From: Salinicola tamaricis
Lineage (GTDB): Bacteria > Pseudomonadota > Gammaproteobacteria > Pseudomonadales > Halomonadaceae
NCBI RefSeq assembly: GCF_003006155.1
Contig: NZ_CP023559.1
Location: forward strand, 2,976,001-3,040,000
Length of the DNA: 64,000 nt
Direction: 5' to 3'
In this document: positions 55,678-64,000 of the stretch, in pieces
Layout of the letters: the number at the start of each line of letters is the position of its first letter
Position numbering within the stretch: position 1 is the stretch's first letter
Notes under the pieces: generated by a model
What the model was told of the DNA's origin: nothing
The model's database searches: none
The model's input: the letters and a program-made list of their open reading frames with translations, nothing else
Position numbers and translations under genes: made by a program

Positions 55678-56717
55678 GCCTTGGCCTGGTAGGGCAGTGC
55701 TTTCATGAGCTCAGACGTTCCACTCTGAACGCGCCGGCCGAGGGCAGAGTCCCGCGGCGCCTGGCGCAACATCATCAATATTGGCAGTCTCAGGCGCGGG
55801 ATCAATGCCAGATCGCGCACCACACGACGAAAGTGAAGCTGCTCGCTCGCCGCCCGACGATCGAGGAACCGCGTCAGCCGTCCTTCATCTTCCAGATGGT
55901 GCCAGCCACGTGCCGCCACTGCGACCAGACAGTCGGCCGCCATCAGCTCGTCGTATTCGAGCCACTGCTCCGCCAGGTGCTCACCGTGGCATCGCGACTG
56001 CCCAGCAGGGCGCACCGGCAGGGCGCAGTAGCGCTCCAGATCCTGGTCGGCGTGGGCATGCGCCAGGCAGCCGATCAGCGGCGCGTGCAGCGAGGCCGGC
56101 AGGTCGCCGGCTCCATCAGATAGCACAGCGGGATCAGCACCTCCCGCGGTAGCCGATCCAGCCGGGGGCGAGGGCGGCGCAGGTCGCAGGGTCGGGGTCG
56201 ACGACCCGTCCGCCAGCCCTTGCAGCCCTAGCAGCTGCCAGTGGACCTCGGCGTCGCCGGCCAGGTAGCGTGCGGCCAGATCACGCTGGGGCGAGGGCGG
56301 CTGCGCAAAGTGGCGCGACAGCCGGGCGTGGAGCAGGGCGCGCTGATGCAGCTCGGGCTCCAGCGCCACCGGGTTGTTCTGCATCAGGTTATCCGGCGCC
56401 GACGTATCCAGGGCCTCGCCGCTGGCGCCCAGGGTCAGCAGCAGGCGCTCGAGAAAAGCATCCCGTGACGCCGGGCTGAGCATGCCCTGCTCGTCCAACG
56501 GCAAGGTCAGGAACCAGACCACCGGATCGGCGCCCGCCGCCGGCCAGCGCAGGGCGCAGGCGAACTGCGCCTGGGCGTTCCACGGCAGCGGCCAGGCCTG
56601 GCGCTCGCGCTCGAACGCCTCGAAGGTATCGTGGGTCAGCGGCGCCACGCGCCGGCCCAGGCTCGCGAGCGCCACCTCGGCGCCGCTCTGGGCGAAAAAG
56701 TCGCTCAGCGTCTGCAT
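55674..56717 (-). CDS. DUF3549 family protein
   Basis: A 347-residue cytoplasmic protein of unknown function. It begins MQTLSDFFAQSGAEVALASLGRRV and has a mostly helical C-terminal half (RRVVRDLALIPRLRLPILMMLRQAPRDSALG). I recognise the N-terminus as DUF3549, found in Pseudomonas and Halomonas relatives. A Pro/Ala/Gly-rich linker lies near residues 170-200. First gene of the operon with the retropepsin and rimK. Intact. Confidence 0.75.
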   Translation of the reverse strand: MQTLSDFFAQSGAEVALASLGRRVAPLTHDTFEAFERERQAWPLPWNAQAQFACALRWPAAGADPVVWFLTLPLDEQGMLSPASRDAFLERLLLTLGASGEALDTSAPDNLMQNNPVALEPELHQRALLHARLSRHFAQPPSPQRDLAARYLAGDAEVHWQLLGLQGLADGSSTPTLRPAPPSPPAGSATAGGADPAVLSDGAGDLPASLHAPLIGCLAHAHADQDLERYCALPVRPAGQSRCHGEHLAEQWLEYDELMAADCLVAVAARGWHHLEDEGRLTRFLDRRAASEQLHFRRVVRDLALIPRLRLPILMMLRQAPRDSALGRRVQSGTSELMKALPYQAKA

Positions 56718-57018
56718 CGATCGTCGCTAGCCAGTGAAGAGAGGCGCGCACTGTAACGCGCCTGCCCGGGAGTGAACAGAGGCTGGCCAAAAATTGAGCA
56801 TGCCTCGGGATATCTCGTGGTGAGCCGCCAAGGGCGATCTGTTCAGAGTTTATCCACAGTCTCTTTCAAGGTATCTGTGAGCAACCCGAATGGGTCACAA
56901 TAGGTGTGCAACGACACCGGGGCGGTGCTGCCGGAGCGCGCGATAGGTCCGCCATCGCAGCAGCGGCCACGGGCGCTGACGGCGAACCGCCTCGGACCCC
57001 GGCAAGCAAGGAGCCCGA
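56718..57018. other. Divergent region with a consensus DnaA box
   Basis: A 301-bp gap between the DUF3549 and yqcC starts. It contains a perfect DnaA box TTATCCACA at 56850-56858; I see no second copy in the gap and no AT-rich unwinding region, so it is not an origin. The remainder shows AAGGAG at 57008-57013 for yqcC and nothing else. Confidence 0.55.
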
Positions 57019-57345
57019 ATGACTTCACATGATGCGCTGGCGCAGGCGCTGCGCCAGCTGGAGAGTGCACTGGACGAGGCCGAGCTGTGGGAGGTATCCG
57101 CGCCACCGGCAGGCGCCTTCGATAGCCAGCAGCCATTTTGCGTCGATAGCATGACGCTGCCTCAGTGGCTGCGCTATGTGTTCGTGGCACGACTCCAGGC
57201 GCTGGTGGACGCGCGCGCGCCACTGCCCGCCAAGTGCGAGGTGGCGCCGGCACTGGAAGTATGGCTGAAGGACGTCTCGGGACCACACAAGACGGTGGTG
57301 GTTGAGGCGCTGCAGAGAGTGGATCGGCTCGTCACCGAAGGGTGA
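57019..57345 (+). CDS. yqcC: YqcC family protein (DUF446)
   Basis: 108 residues, helical. LRQLESALDEAELWEVSAPPAGAFDSQQPFCVDSM, then LPQWLRYVFVARLQALVDARAPLP, the typical DUF446 layout. In several bacteria yqcC neighbours tRNA pseudouridine synthase truC; here it stands alone. Function unknown. ATG with AAGGAG 5 bases upstream; a shared terminator follows. Confidence 0.85.
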   Translation: MTSHDALAQALRQLESALDEAELWEVSAPPAGAFDSQQPFCVDSMTLPQWLRYVFVARLQALVDARAPLPAKCEVAPALEVWLKDVSGPHKTVVVEALQRVDRLVTEG

Positions 57346-57373
57346 TGCCCGTTACCCTGCAAGACGAGCGGGC

Positions 57374-57404
57374 ATAAAAAAACCGGGCCATTGGCCCGGT
57401 TTTT
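57374..57404. terminator. Bidirectional terminator between yqcC and ompW
   Basis: ccgggcc (57383-57389) / ggcccgg (57393-57399) stem flanked by an A tract on the left and TTTTT on the right, so it can work on both strands. Confidence 0.92.
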
Positions 57405-57420
57405 GTCGCTCTGGTGACGC

Positions 57421-57972
57421 TTAGAAGCGCAGCATCGCGCCGGCACCCACGGTGACCGGGTCGAGGTCGATGTCGCGGCCGCCGCTGATGTCGGCGCTGA
57501 CGTCGGTGTACTGGGCGAAGGCGTTGAAGCCGAAGTTCTGGGTCACGTTGAGGTCGACACCCAGTTCGCCCGTGGCGCCCCAGGAGTCGTCGACGCTACC
57601 CACGCCGCTCTCGCTGGAGAACGTGGTGTAGTTGACGCCGACGCCTGCGTACGGCTGCACGCGGGAATCCATGCCACCCAGCGGGTAGTACTGCGCCATC
57701 AGGTTGACCGGAACCTGCTTGAAGGTGCCGCCTTCGGCGTGGATCTTGGTTTCGGTCATGGAGCTCAGCTCTACGCCCAGCTTGTCGTGGAACATGTAGC
57801 CGAGACCCAGGTAGGCGCCGGTGTCGCTGTCGGCGTAGCCGGTGTCGACGTCGGTCTTGGCAACGCCGGCACGGGCGAAGAAATCACCAGCGCCGTAGGC
57901 GAATGCAGCCTGGGTTCCGAATGCGCAAGCGCCGGCAACAACCATGGCAGAGAACAGTTTGGTCTTGGTCAT
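57421..57972 (-). CDS. OmpW family outer-membrane beta-barrel protein
   Basis: 183 residues with a cleavable signal peptide ending AAFAYG (cleavage after residue 23 or so). The mature part alternates as an eight-strand barrel: FFARAGVAKTDVD, GLGYMFHDKLGVELSS, VNLMAQYYPLG, VQPYAGVGVNYTTF, TQNFGFNAFAQYTDVS, and ends with Phe (GAMLRF), the usual assembly signal. ATG 57972 with AGGAG 9 bases upstream. OmpW proteins form small hydrophobic-solute channels and respond to salt; substrate here unknown. The 297-bp gap towards putP contains AT-rich promoter-like DNA (58,020-58,100) but no definable boxes. Confidence 0.9.
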   Translation of the reverse strand: MTKTKLFSAMVVAGACAFGTQAAFAYGAGDFFARAGVAKTDVDTGYADSDTGAYLGLGYMFHDKLGVELSSMTETKIHAEGGTFKQVPVNLMAQYYPLGGMDSRVQPYAGVGVNYTTFSSESGVGSVDDSWGATGELGVDLNVTQNFGFNAFAQYTDVSADISGGRDIDLDPVTVGAGAMLRF

Positions 57973-58229
57973 GATCAAGGACTCCTTTCTTTACATCATG
58001 CAGCCGTATTACCGGCCTTCACATTCTATGAGACAACGGGGGAGATGATAGGAAACGCTGTTCTATAAGTCCAGTAAAATTTTGAAACAGTGTTTTCTTG
58101 TTAACCGGACGAAGGGCACGCGCTTGTCCCGCGTGTCCTCTCAGTAAACCTAGTAGCTGTGCGAAGGTTACGCCAGCGTCTCGTCGCGACGCCTCTTCTG
58201 CGCTGACCAGGCGTTGACGTGCGGGCACG

Positions 58230-58254
58230 AAAAAGGGCCCCCGCAGGAGCCCTT
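58230..58254 (-). terminator. Terminator after putP
   Basis: On the minus strand aagggc (58254-58249) pairs with gccctt (58238-58233) and is followed by a T tract. It is 22 bases after the putP stop. Confidence 0.8.
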
Positions 58255-58275
58255 GATCTTGGCGGTCGAGCACGC

Positions 58276-59766
58276 TCAGCGCGTGATCTGACGGTACTCG
58301 CCGGCGTCGCTGGTCATGCGGCTCACCAGCACGATGGCGAGGAAGGAGGCGATGAAGCCGGGAATGATCTCGTAGACGCCCGGCCCCCCCAGGAACGAGC
58401 TGCTGAAGCCCAGCGCGATCCACACGATCACCGTCAGCGCGCCTACCACCATGCCGGCGATGGCGCCGGCGCCGTTGGTCCGCGACCACATCAGCGAGAG
58501 CAGGATCAGCGGGCCGAAGGCGGCGCCGAACCCGGCCCAGGCGTTGCTGACCAGACCCAGTACCTGGGAGTCGGGGTTGGAGGCGATGATCGCTGCCACC
58601 ACGCCCACCGCGACCACGCTCAGGCGGCCAATGGTGACGGTCTCTTTCTCGCTCGCCTCCTTGCGCAGGAACAGTCGGTAGAAGTCCTCGGTGAGCGACG
58701 AGGAGGCCACCAGCAGTTGGCTGGAGATGGTGCTCATGATCGCCGCCAGCAATGCCGCGTAGAGGAAGCCGGTGATCAGCGGATGGAACAGCAGGTTGGA
58801 GAGGATGATGAAGATCGTCTCCGGGTCCTGCACGTCGAGGCCGTTACGAATCGCATAGGCGCGGCCGAAGATACCGACCGAGATCGCGCCGACCAGCGAG
58901 ATGAACATCCAGCTCATGCCGATGTTACGCGCCGTGGGCACGTCCTTGACCGAGCGGATCGCCATGAAGCGCACAATGATGTGCGGCTGCCCGAAGTAGC
59001 CCAGGCCCCAGGTCACTGCGGAGAGCCAGCCGACGATGGTTAGACCGTCGGTCCAGGAAAGCAGCGTGGGATCGACCTGGTTGAGCGTCTGCTGGGCCTG
59101 GCTGAAGCCGCCGCCGCCCTCGCCGAAGAGCACTACTGCGGGCATGATCACCAGCGCCAGCATCATGATGCAGCCCTGGACGAAGTCGGTCATGCTCACC
59201 GCCAGGAAACCGCCGACCACGGTATAGATCAGCACCACCCCGAGGGTGAGGATCACCCCGGTGGCGTAGTCGCTCAGCCCACCGATGTCGATGACGCCGG
59301 CAAAGGCGCTCTCGAACAGCTTGCCACCGGCCACGAGACCCGAAGCGGTGTAGACCGAGAAGAACACCACGATGACGATGGCCGAGACCGTTCGCAGCGA
59401 CAGCGCACGGGTCGGGAAACGGTTGGCCAGAAACGCCGGAATGGTGATGGCGTTGCCGTAGTGCACGGTCTGCTCGCGTAGCCTGGGGGCCACCAGCAGC
59501 CAGTTGAAGAAGGCGCCGACGAACAGGCCGATACCGATCCATGCCGAGGCCAGACCGGAGACGAACATCGCTCCGGGCAGGCCCAGCAGCAGCCAGCCGC
59601 TCATGTCCGAGGCGCCGGCCGAGAGCGCGGCGACCTGCGGGCTCAGGGTACGTCCCCCGAGCATGTAGTCTTCGGAAGTGGCAGTGGACGTGCGCATGGC
59701 GTAGAGGCCAATGGCGATCATGAGCACGAAGTAGGCACACAGGCTGATCCAGACACCGATAGCCAT
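58276..59766 (-). CDS. putP: Sodium/proline symporter PutP
   Basis: Solute:sodium symporter (SSS family) of 496 residues with about 13 membrane segments. EDYMLGGRTLSPQVAALSAGASDMSGWLLLGLPGA is the PutP signature, including the Asp that binds sodium in E. coli PutP (Asp55 region); GYFGQPHIIVRFMAI and STISSQLLVASSSLTEDFYR are further hallmarks. It imports proline, a nutrient and compatible solute in halophiles. It lies downstream of putA on the same strand with a 306-bp gap, so it may have its own promoter. Intact. Confidence 0.95.
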   Translation of the reverse strand: MAIGVWISLCAYFVLMIAIGLYAMRTSTATSEDYMLGGRTLSPQVAALSAGASDMSGWLLLGLPGAMFVSGLASAWIGIGLFVGAFFNWLLVAPRLREQTVHYGNAITIPAFLANRFPTRALSLRTVSAIVIVVFFSVYTASGLVAGGKLFESAFAGVIDIGGLSDYATGVILTLGVVLIYTVVGGFLAVSMTDFVQGCIMMLALVIMPAVVLFGEGGGGFSQAQQTLNQVDPTLLSWTDGLTIVGWLSAVTWGLGYFGQPHIIVRFMAIRSVKDVPTARNIGMSWMFISLVGAISVGIFGRAYAIRNGLDVQDPETIFIILSNLLFHPLITGFLYAALLAAIMSTISSQLLVASSSLTEDFYRLFLRKEASEKETVTIGRLSVVAVGVVAAIIASNPDSQVLGLVSNAWAGFGAAFGPLILLSLMWSRTNGAGAIAGMVVGALTVIVWIALGFSSSFLGGPGVYEIIPGFIASFLAIVLVSRMTSDAGEYRQITR

Positions 59767-60072
59767 AGAAGCGTCTCCTGTTACGTAGTTATTAGGCTGG
59801 AGGGGATAGAAGTCGATCGAGGACGCCGACGCGGCTTGCTTCGGTCTCCGCGATCGACGGGCGCTAGGCCGGAGCGCGGCTCCGGCAGCTCAGCGATCGT
59901 CACTCGGGTCGCCGTCGCATCAGCAGGCGCGCAGCGACGTCCTCGGGTGAGCACGCCTCCCACCCGCGCGCGTCGCGGGGGGAGTATATCGGTTGCTGTT
60001 GTTGTCGGGGACGGCCGAGTGCGGTCGAGCATGAGCGATTTCCTTCTCGGTTGATCACCCGGGGCGCCGGGT
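59767..60072. other. putA-putP intergenic region
   Basis: 306 bp. It holds a perfect hairpin gccggagc-gcg-gctccggc (59868-59886) without a T tract, 186 bases after the putA stop, and GGAGAC before putP. No gene-like frame. The stretch nearer putP (59,780-59,820) is AT-richer and is the likely putP promoter area. Confidence 0.5.
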
Positions 60073-63000
60073 TCAGTCGTCGCCCATGGCCAGCAGCGAG
60101 GCATTGCCGCCCAGCGCCGCGGTATTGATGGTGCGTGTCTTCTCGGTGGCAAAGCGCAGCAGGTAGTGCGGGCCGCCGGCCTTGGGGCCGGTACCCGAGA
60201 AGCCCTGACCGCCGAAGGGCTGCACGCCGACCACTGCACCGATGATGTCACGGTTGACGTAGACGTTGCCGACGCGAATGCGACTGGCGACATAGTCGGT
60301 GAAGCTCTCGTTGCGGCTGTGGACACCGAAGGTCAAACCGAAGCCCTTGGCGTTGATGGCGTCGATGACCGCATCGAGCTTGTCGGCAGGGTAGCGGGCG
60401 ATGTGCAGCAGCGGACCGAACTGCTCGCTCTCCATCGACGCGATGCCGTCGATCCGAAACGCCATCGGCGCGACGAAGGTGCCGTTGTCGGTGTGTGCCG
60501 GATCGAGCTCGGCCTCGGCCAGCAGGCGACCTTCGGCCTTCATCTTCTCGACATGCGCGAGCAGCCCCTCGCGGGCCTCTTCGTCGATCACCGGGCCGAC
60601 ATCGGTACCCAGGTCGCGCGGGTCGCCGATACGCAGCTCCGCCATCGCCCCGCGCAGAATCTCGATCACGCGATCGGCGATGTCATCCTGCAGATAGAGC
60701 ACGCGCAGCGCCGAGCAGCGCTGGCCCGCGCTCTGGAAGGCGGAATGGACGACGTCCGCGACGACCTGTTCGGGCAGTGCGGTGGAGTCGACGATCATGG
60801 CGTTCATGCCGCCGGTCTCGGCGATCAGCGTGGGCAGGGGCGCATTGTCGCGCGCCGCCAGGGCGCGATTGATGATCTGCGCGGTGCCGGTGGAGCCGGT
60901 GAAGACCACGCCAGTGATGCGCGGATCGCTGCTCAGTACGCTGCCCACGGTGGGCCCGTCTCCCGGCAGCAGTTGGACCACGTCACGTGGCATACCGGCC
61001 TCGTACAGCAGCTCGATCACGCGGTTGGCGACCAGCGAGGTCTGCTCCGCCGGCTTGGCCACCACGGTGTTGCCGGCGACCGCGGCCGCCACCAGTTGTC
61101 CGGTGAAGATCGCCACCGGGAAGTTCCACGGGCTGATCGCCGCGAACACGCCCTTGCCGCCGAGCATCAGCTCGTTGGACTCGCCGGTCGGTCCGGGCAG
61201 GCTGGTGGGTTCGGCAAACAGCTTGCGGGCGCGGGCAGCATAGTAGCGGCAGAAGTCGACCGCCTCGCGAATCTCGTCGACGCCGTCGGTGAGCAGTTTA
61301 CCACCCTCGCGCGAGCACAGTGTCATCAGCTCCGCCAGGTGCGTCTCCATCAGGTCGGCATGACGCTCGAGGATTGCGGCACGCTCTTCGACCGGGGTCT
61401 CGCTCCAGCGCGGGAAGGCCTGCCAGGCGATCTCTACTGCCTGCTCGGCCTGGTCGCGGGTCGCCCACTGCACGCTGCCCACTACCTGGCGCCGGTCGAA
61501 GGGGCTGGTGACGCGCTGGCGCTGGGCGTCGTCATCGCTGACCTCGACCCCGAGCAGCGGCTTGGCGTGGTAGTCGCGATCCATGAAATCGTTCATGCGC
61601 GCGATCAGCGGCTGGTATTCACTGTTGATGTTCAAGTTCACGCCTTTGGAGTTCTTGCGGGCCGGGCCATAGATGTCCTGGGGCAGCGCAATGCGCGGGT
61701 GGCATGGTGTCGTGATAGGCCAGGGTGGCGACCGGGTGGACGCACAGCGACTCCACCGGCACGCGTGGATCGACAGCTGGTGCACGAACGAGGAGTTGGC
61801 GCCGTTCTCCAGCAGCCGGCGTACCAGATACGGCAGCAGATCCTTGTGCGCGCCGACCGGGGCGTAGATGCGGCAGTAGGTGCCCTCGGGGGCGCGCTTG
61901 AGCGCCGCCTCGTAGAGCGCTTCGCCCATGCCATGCAGACGCTGGAACTCGAACGCGCGATCGCCTCGTTGGCCAGCTCCAGAATTGCGTGATGGTGTGG
62001 GCGTTGTGCGTCGCGAACTGCGGGAAGATCCGCCCGCGGGTGTTCTCGGAGAGCAGGAACTTGGCGCAGGCGAGGTAGGCCACGTCGGTACACGCCTTGC
62101 GCGTGTAGACCGGATAGCCGGCCACGCCGAGCTTCTGCGACTCCTTGATCTCGGTATCCCAGTAGGCGCCCTTGACCAGCCGCAGCGGGATCTCGTCGCC
62201 CTGCTGGTCGGCCAGCTGATTGACGTAGTGGAGCACCGTGAGGCAGCGCTTGGAGTAGGCCTGCACGACCAGACCGAAATGGCCCCAGCCGCGACACGCG
62301 TCGCTTTCGAAGACGCGCGGAAGACCTCCAGCGAAAGCTCCAGGCGGTCGACCTCCTCGGCATCGATGGTCGTGCCACCTGCCGCTCGCGGGCCATCTCG
62401 ACCAGTTGCTTGACCGTACCGACCAACTCCTCGAGCACCTGGGTGCGGCGACCGAACTCATAGCGCGGATGCAGTGCCGAGACGCTTGATCGAGACCGAG
62501 GCGCCGGCGTCTTGGCGTCCAGGCGGCGCTGGTCTCGCCGACCTGGCGGATGGCCGCAGCGTAGTCGTCGAAGTAGCGCCGGGCGTCGCACGCGTGCGCG
62601 CGGCCTCGCCGAGCATATCGTAGGAGTAGGTGTAGCCCTTGTTGAACAGCGGTTTGGAGCGCTTCAGCGCTTCATCGATAGTGCGTCCCAGCACGAACTG
62701 CTGGCCCATGATCTTCATCGCCTGATACATGGCGCTGCGAATCACCGGCTCGCCCATGCGGTTGACCATGCGATTGATGAAGTTGGCCGGCTTGCCGTCG
62801 CGGGGCTTGTCGAGCTGGATCACGTTGCCGGTCATCAGCAGGCCCCAGGTGGAGGCGTTGACGAACCACGACTCGCTCTGGCCGACATAGCGCTTCCAGT
62901 CCGCGACTCCGAGCTTGTCTTCGATCAGCGCATCGGCGGTTGCCTTGTCGGGCACGCGCAGCAGCGCTTCGGCCAGACACATCAGCAGCACCCCCTCCTG

Positions 63001-63255
63001 GGTGTCGAGGCTGTACTGCTGCAGCAGCTCGTCGATCGAGTCGACCGCCGTGTCCATCTCGCGCACGTCGTGCACCAGCTCGGCGGTCTTGTCGCCGATG
63101 CGCTTGAACTCGGCCTGGTCGGCCCCCAGCAGGGTGACCAGTTCCGCAACGTAGGCGTCCTCGGCGACGATATAGTGTTCGCTGATCCGGGCGAACAGCT
63201 CGTCGAGCGAGGTCTGCCACGTTTCGGGCTTCAACATCTGATCGGCTTTTAACAT
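60073..63255 (-). CDS. putA: Bifunctional proline dehydrogenase / P5C dehydrogenase PutA, many frameshifts
   Basis: Oxidises proline to glutamate in two steps. About 1060 residues, so no N-terminal ribbon-helix-helix repressor domain is present (E. coli PutA has 1320); it begins MLKADQMLKPETWQTSLDEL. The proline dehydrogenase barrel (ESWFVNASTWGLLMTGNVIQL, KPLFNKGYTYSYDMLGEAARTRA, RLVKGAYWDTEIK, TYCRIYAPVGAHKDLLPYLVRRLLENGANSSFVHQL) is broken by roughly ten indels between 61,690 and 62,600. The aldehyde dehydrogenase half is intact: ISPWNFPVAIFTGQ, VFTGSTGTAQ, ETGGMNAMIVD and the active cysteine in AGQRCSALR. Very likely whole in the organism. Confidence 0.93.
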
Positions 63256-63389
63256 TGTTCAACCCCTGAATGGACATCGGCGGGACGTGTGATCGCCTGT
63301 CACCAGGCGAGCGTCTCCGGCACGGAGGGAAGGATGGTGGGTGACTCTAGCGTGAAACAGAGCGCGGCGACTTGCCAATTCCGCGGAGA

Positions 63390-63404
63390 GATTTGTCACA
63401 AATC
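63390..63404. promoter_or_regulatory. Palindrome upstream of putA
   Basis: GATTTG-TCA-CAAATC, perfect 6-bp arms, about 135 bases before the putA start and after the end of the AraC-type gene. A candidate operator; which protein binds is unknown. Confidence 0.35.
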
Positions 63405-63427
63405 CGGGGTGGCGAACCCTCGAGGAG

Positions 63428-63454
63428 GTCGTCGACCGCGCTGCAGTCGACGAC
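63428..63454 (-). terminator. Hairpin at the end of the AraC-type gene
   Basis: gtcgtcgac (63428-63436) / gtcgacgac (63446-63454), perfect 9-bp arms and a 9-nt loop, directly after the regulator stop (63456). There is no T tract on the minus strand, so it may only be a weak terminator or an mRNA-stabilising hairpin. Confidence 0.45.
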
Positions 63455-63455
63455 G

Positions 63456-64000
63456 TTAGACCAAAGTCTGACGGCGCAGCGTGACCGGCGGATAGCCGAA
63501 GTGGCGGCGAAAGGCGTGGCTCAGGCCGCTCTGATTGGCGAACCCGGTACGCTCGGCGATCTCCGACAGCGGCGTGTCCGACGTGGTGACCAGGTGCCGC
63601 GCCGCTTCCAGGCGTTGGCGCATGACGAACTGATAGGGTGAAAGACCGGTCTGCTGGCTGGCGGAAGCGCTCGCTGAAATGGGCCTCACTGAGACAAGCG
63701 ACCCGAGCCAGCTCGGCGACGCTGATGCGTCGGTCGAGATGGGCATGCACGAAACGCTCCAGACGCGCCACGTCGAGCGTGCGCGCCAGGCGCGAAGAGA
63801 CCGACTCGGCTGGATCACGCCGCGCCTCGAGGGAGCTCAGCAGGGTAGTGATCAACAGCTCACCCGGGGCATGCTGCGGGCGCGCCATTTCGTGGAGCAG
63901 AAACTGAATGAAGTGCTGCAACGACTCGTCGAGGCTGAAGTAGCCGGGGCGATCGAATAGCCGCCGCAGCTCGCGTTGGCTGCCAGTGAGCGAGGCGGCG
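63456..64000 (-). CDS. AraC-family regulator, 5' end outside window, one frameshift
   Basis: C-terminal part of an AraC/XylS activator. The double helix-turn-helix is readable in two frames: LDVARLERFVHAHLDRRISVAELARVACLSEAHFSERFR, a break near 63660, then QQTGLSPYQFVMRQRLEAARHLV and SEIAERTGFANQSGLSHAFRRHFGYPP, ending TLRRQTLV. The break again looks like a two-base GC loss. It is upstream of and co-oriented with putA, as PruR is linked to putA in Pseudomonas, so it is the likely proline-responsive activator. The ligand-binding N-terminus lies outside the window. Confidence 0.85.

Noticed and set aside
60166-61992. 608-residue open frame antisense to putA
   Set aside because: Shadow of the aldehyde dehydrogenase half, which is clearly the real gene.

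Overview
The window is high-GC (mostly G/C at third codon positions) gammaproteobacterial chromosome. Protein content and gene order point to the Halomonadaceae (Halomonas or a close relative); this is an inference from family resemblance and from synteny with Pseudomonas and E. coli, not a database result. Almost everything is core housekeeping DNA. I see no tRNA, rRNA, CRISPR array, prophage or intact insertion sequence.

Layout. 1-5.9 kb: 3' part of ilvD, cmoB-cmoA (tRNA wobble modification), pgi and a YqiA-type esterase. 6-11.7 kb: parE, parC (topoisomerase IV) and serB. 11.7-19.3 kb is the most accessory part: a 23-bp tandem repeat array, a PilZ/HD-GYP protein, a thermolysin-family protease with an emfourin-type inhibitor, a DUF3465 protein, a small glycosyltransferase, a QseBC-like two-component system and a DUF2834 membrane protein. 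19.3-22.9 kb: elongation factor P with its modification genes (epmB, efp, epmA) and a short-chain dehydrogenase lying between efp and epmA. 23-30 kb: arfB, a Nudix hydrolase with a FAD oxidoreductase, a TetR regulator, psd, rhdA and a purine permease. 29.8-46.4 kb is the conserved cluster rsgA, orn, queG, nnr, tsaE, amidase, mutL, miaA, hfq, hflX, hflK, hflC, hisZ, purA. 46.8-52.8 kb: an Rrf2 regulator followed by sufBCDST. 53-58 kb: sanA-like gene, a DUF2383-like protein, a DUF3549-retropepsin-rimK operon, yqcC and ompW. 58-64 kb: proline uptake and breakdown (putP, putA) and the start of an AraC-type regulator that is probably their activator.

Data quality. About two dozen genes, many of them essential (parE, parC, pgi, hfq, mutL, sufD, sufS), are broken by small indels. 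Several are broken repeatedly, and some pairs compensate each other. Most sites fit one missing C or G in a short homopolymer, a missing dinucleotide (often GC), or an occasional extra base. This is the signature of uncorrected sequencing error, so the broken genes are annotated here as intact genes with sequence-level frameshifts, not as pseudogenes.

Novelty. No clearly new system stands out. The leads best worth following are the SDR gene inside the EF-P modification cluster, competing hairpins in the leader of arfB, three unrelated short tandem-repeat arrays in intergenic DNA, a PilZ-HD-GYP fusion that lacks its His-His metal ligands, and the protease/emfourin pair.
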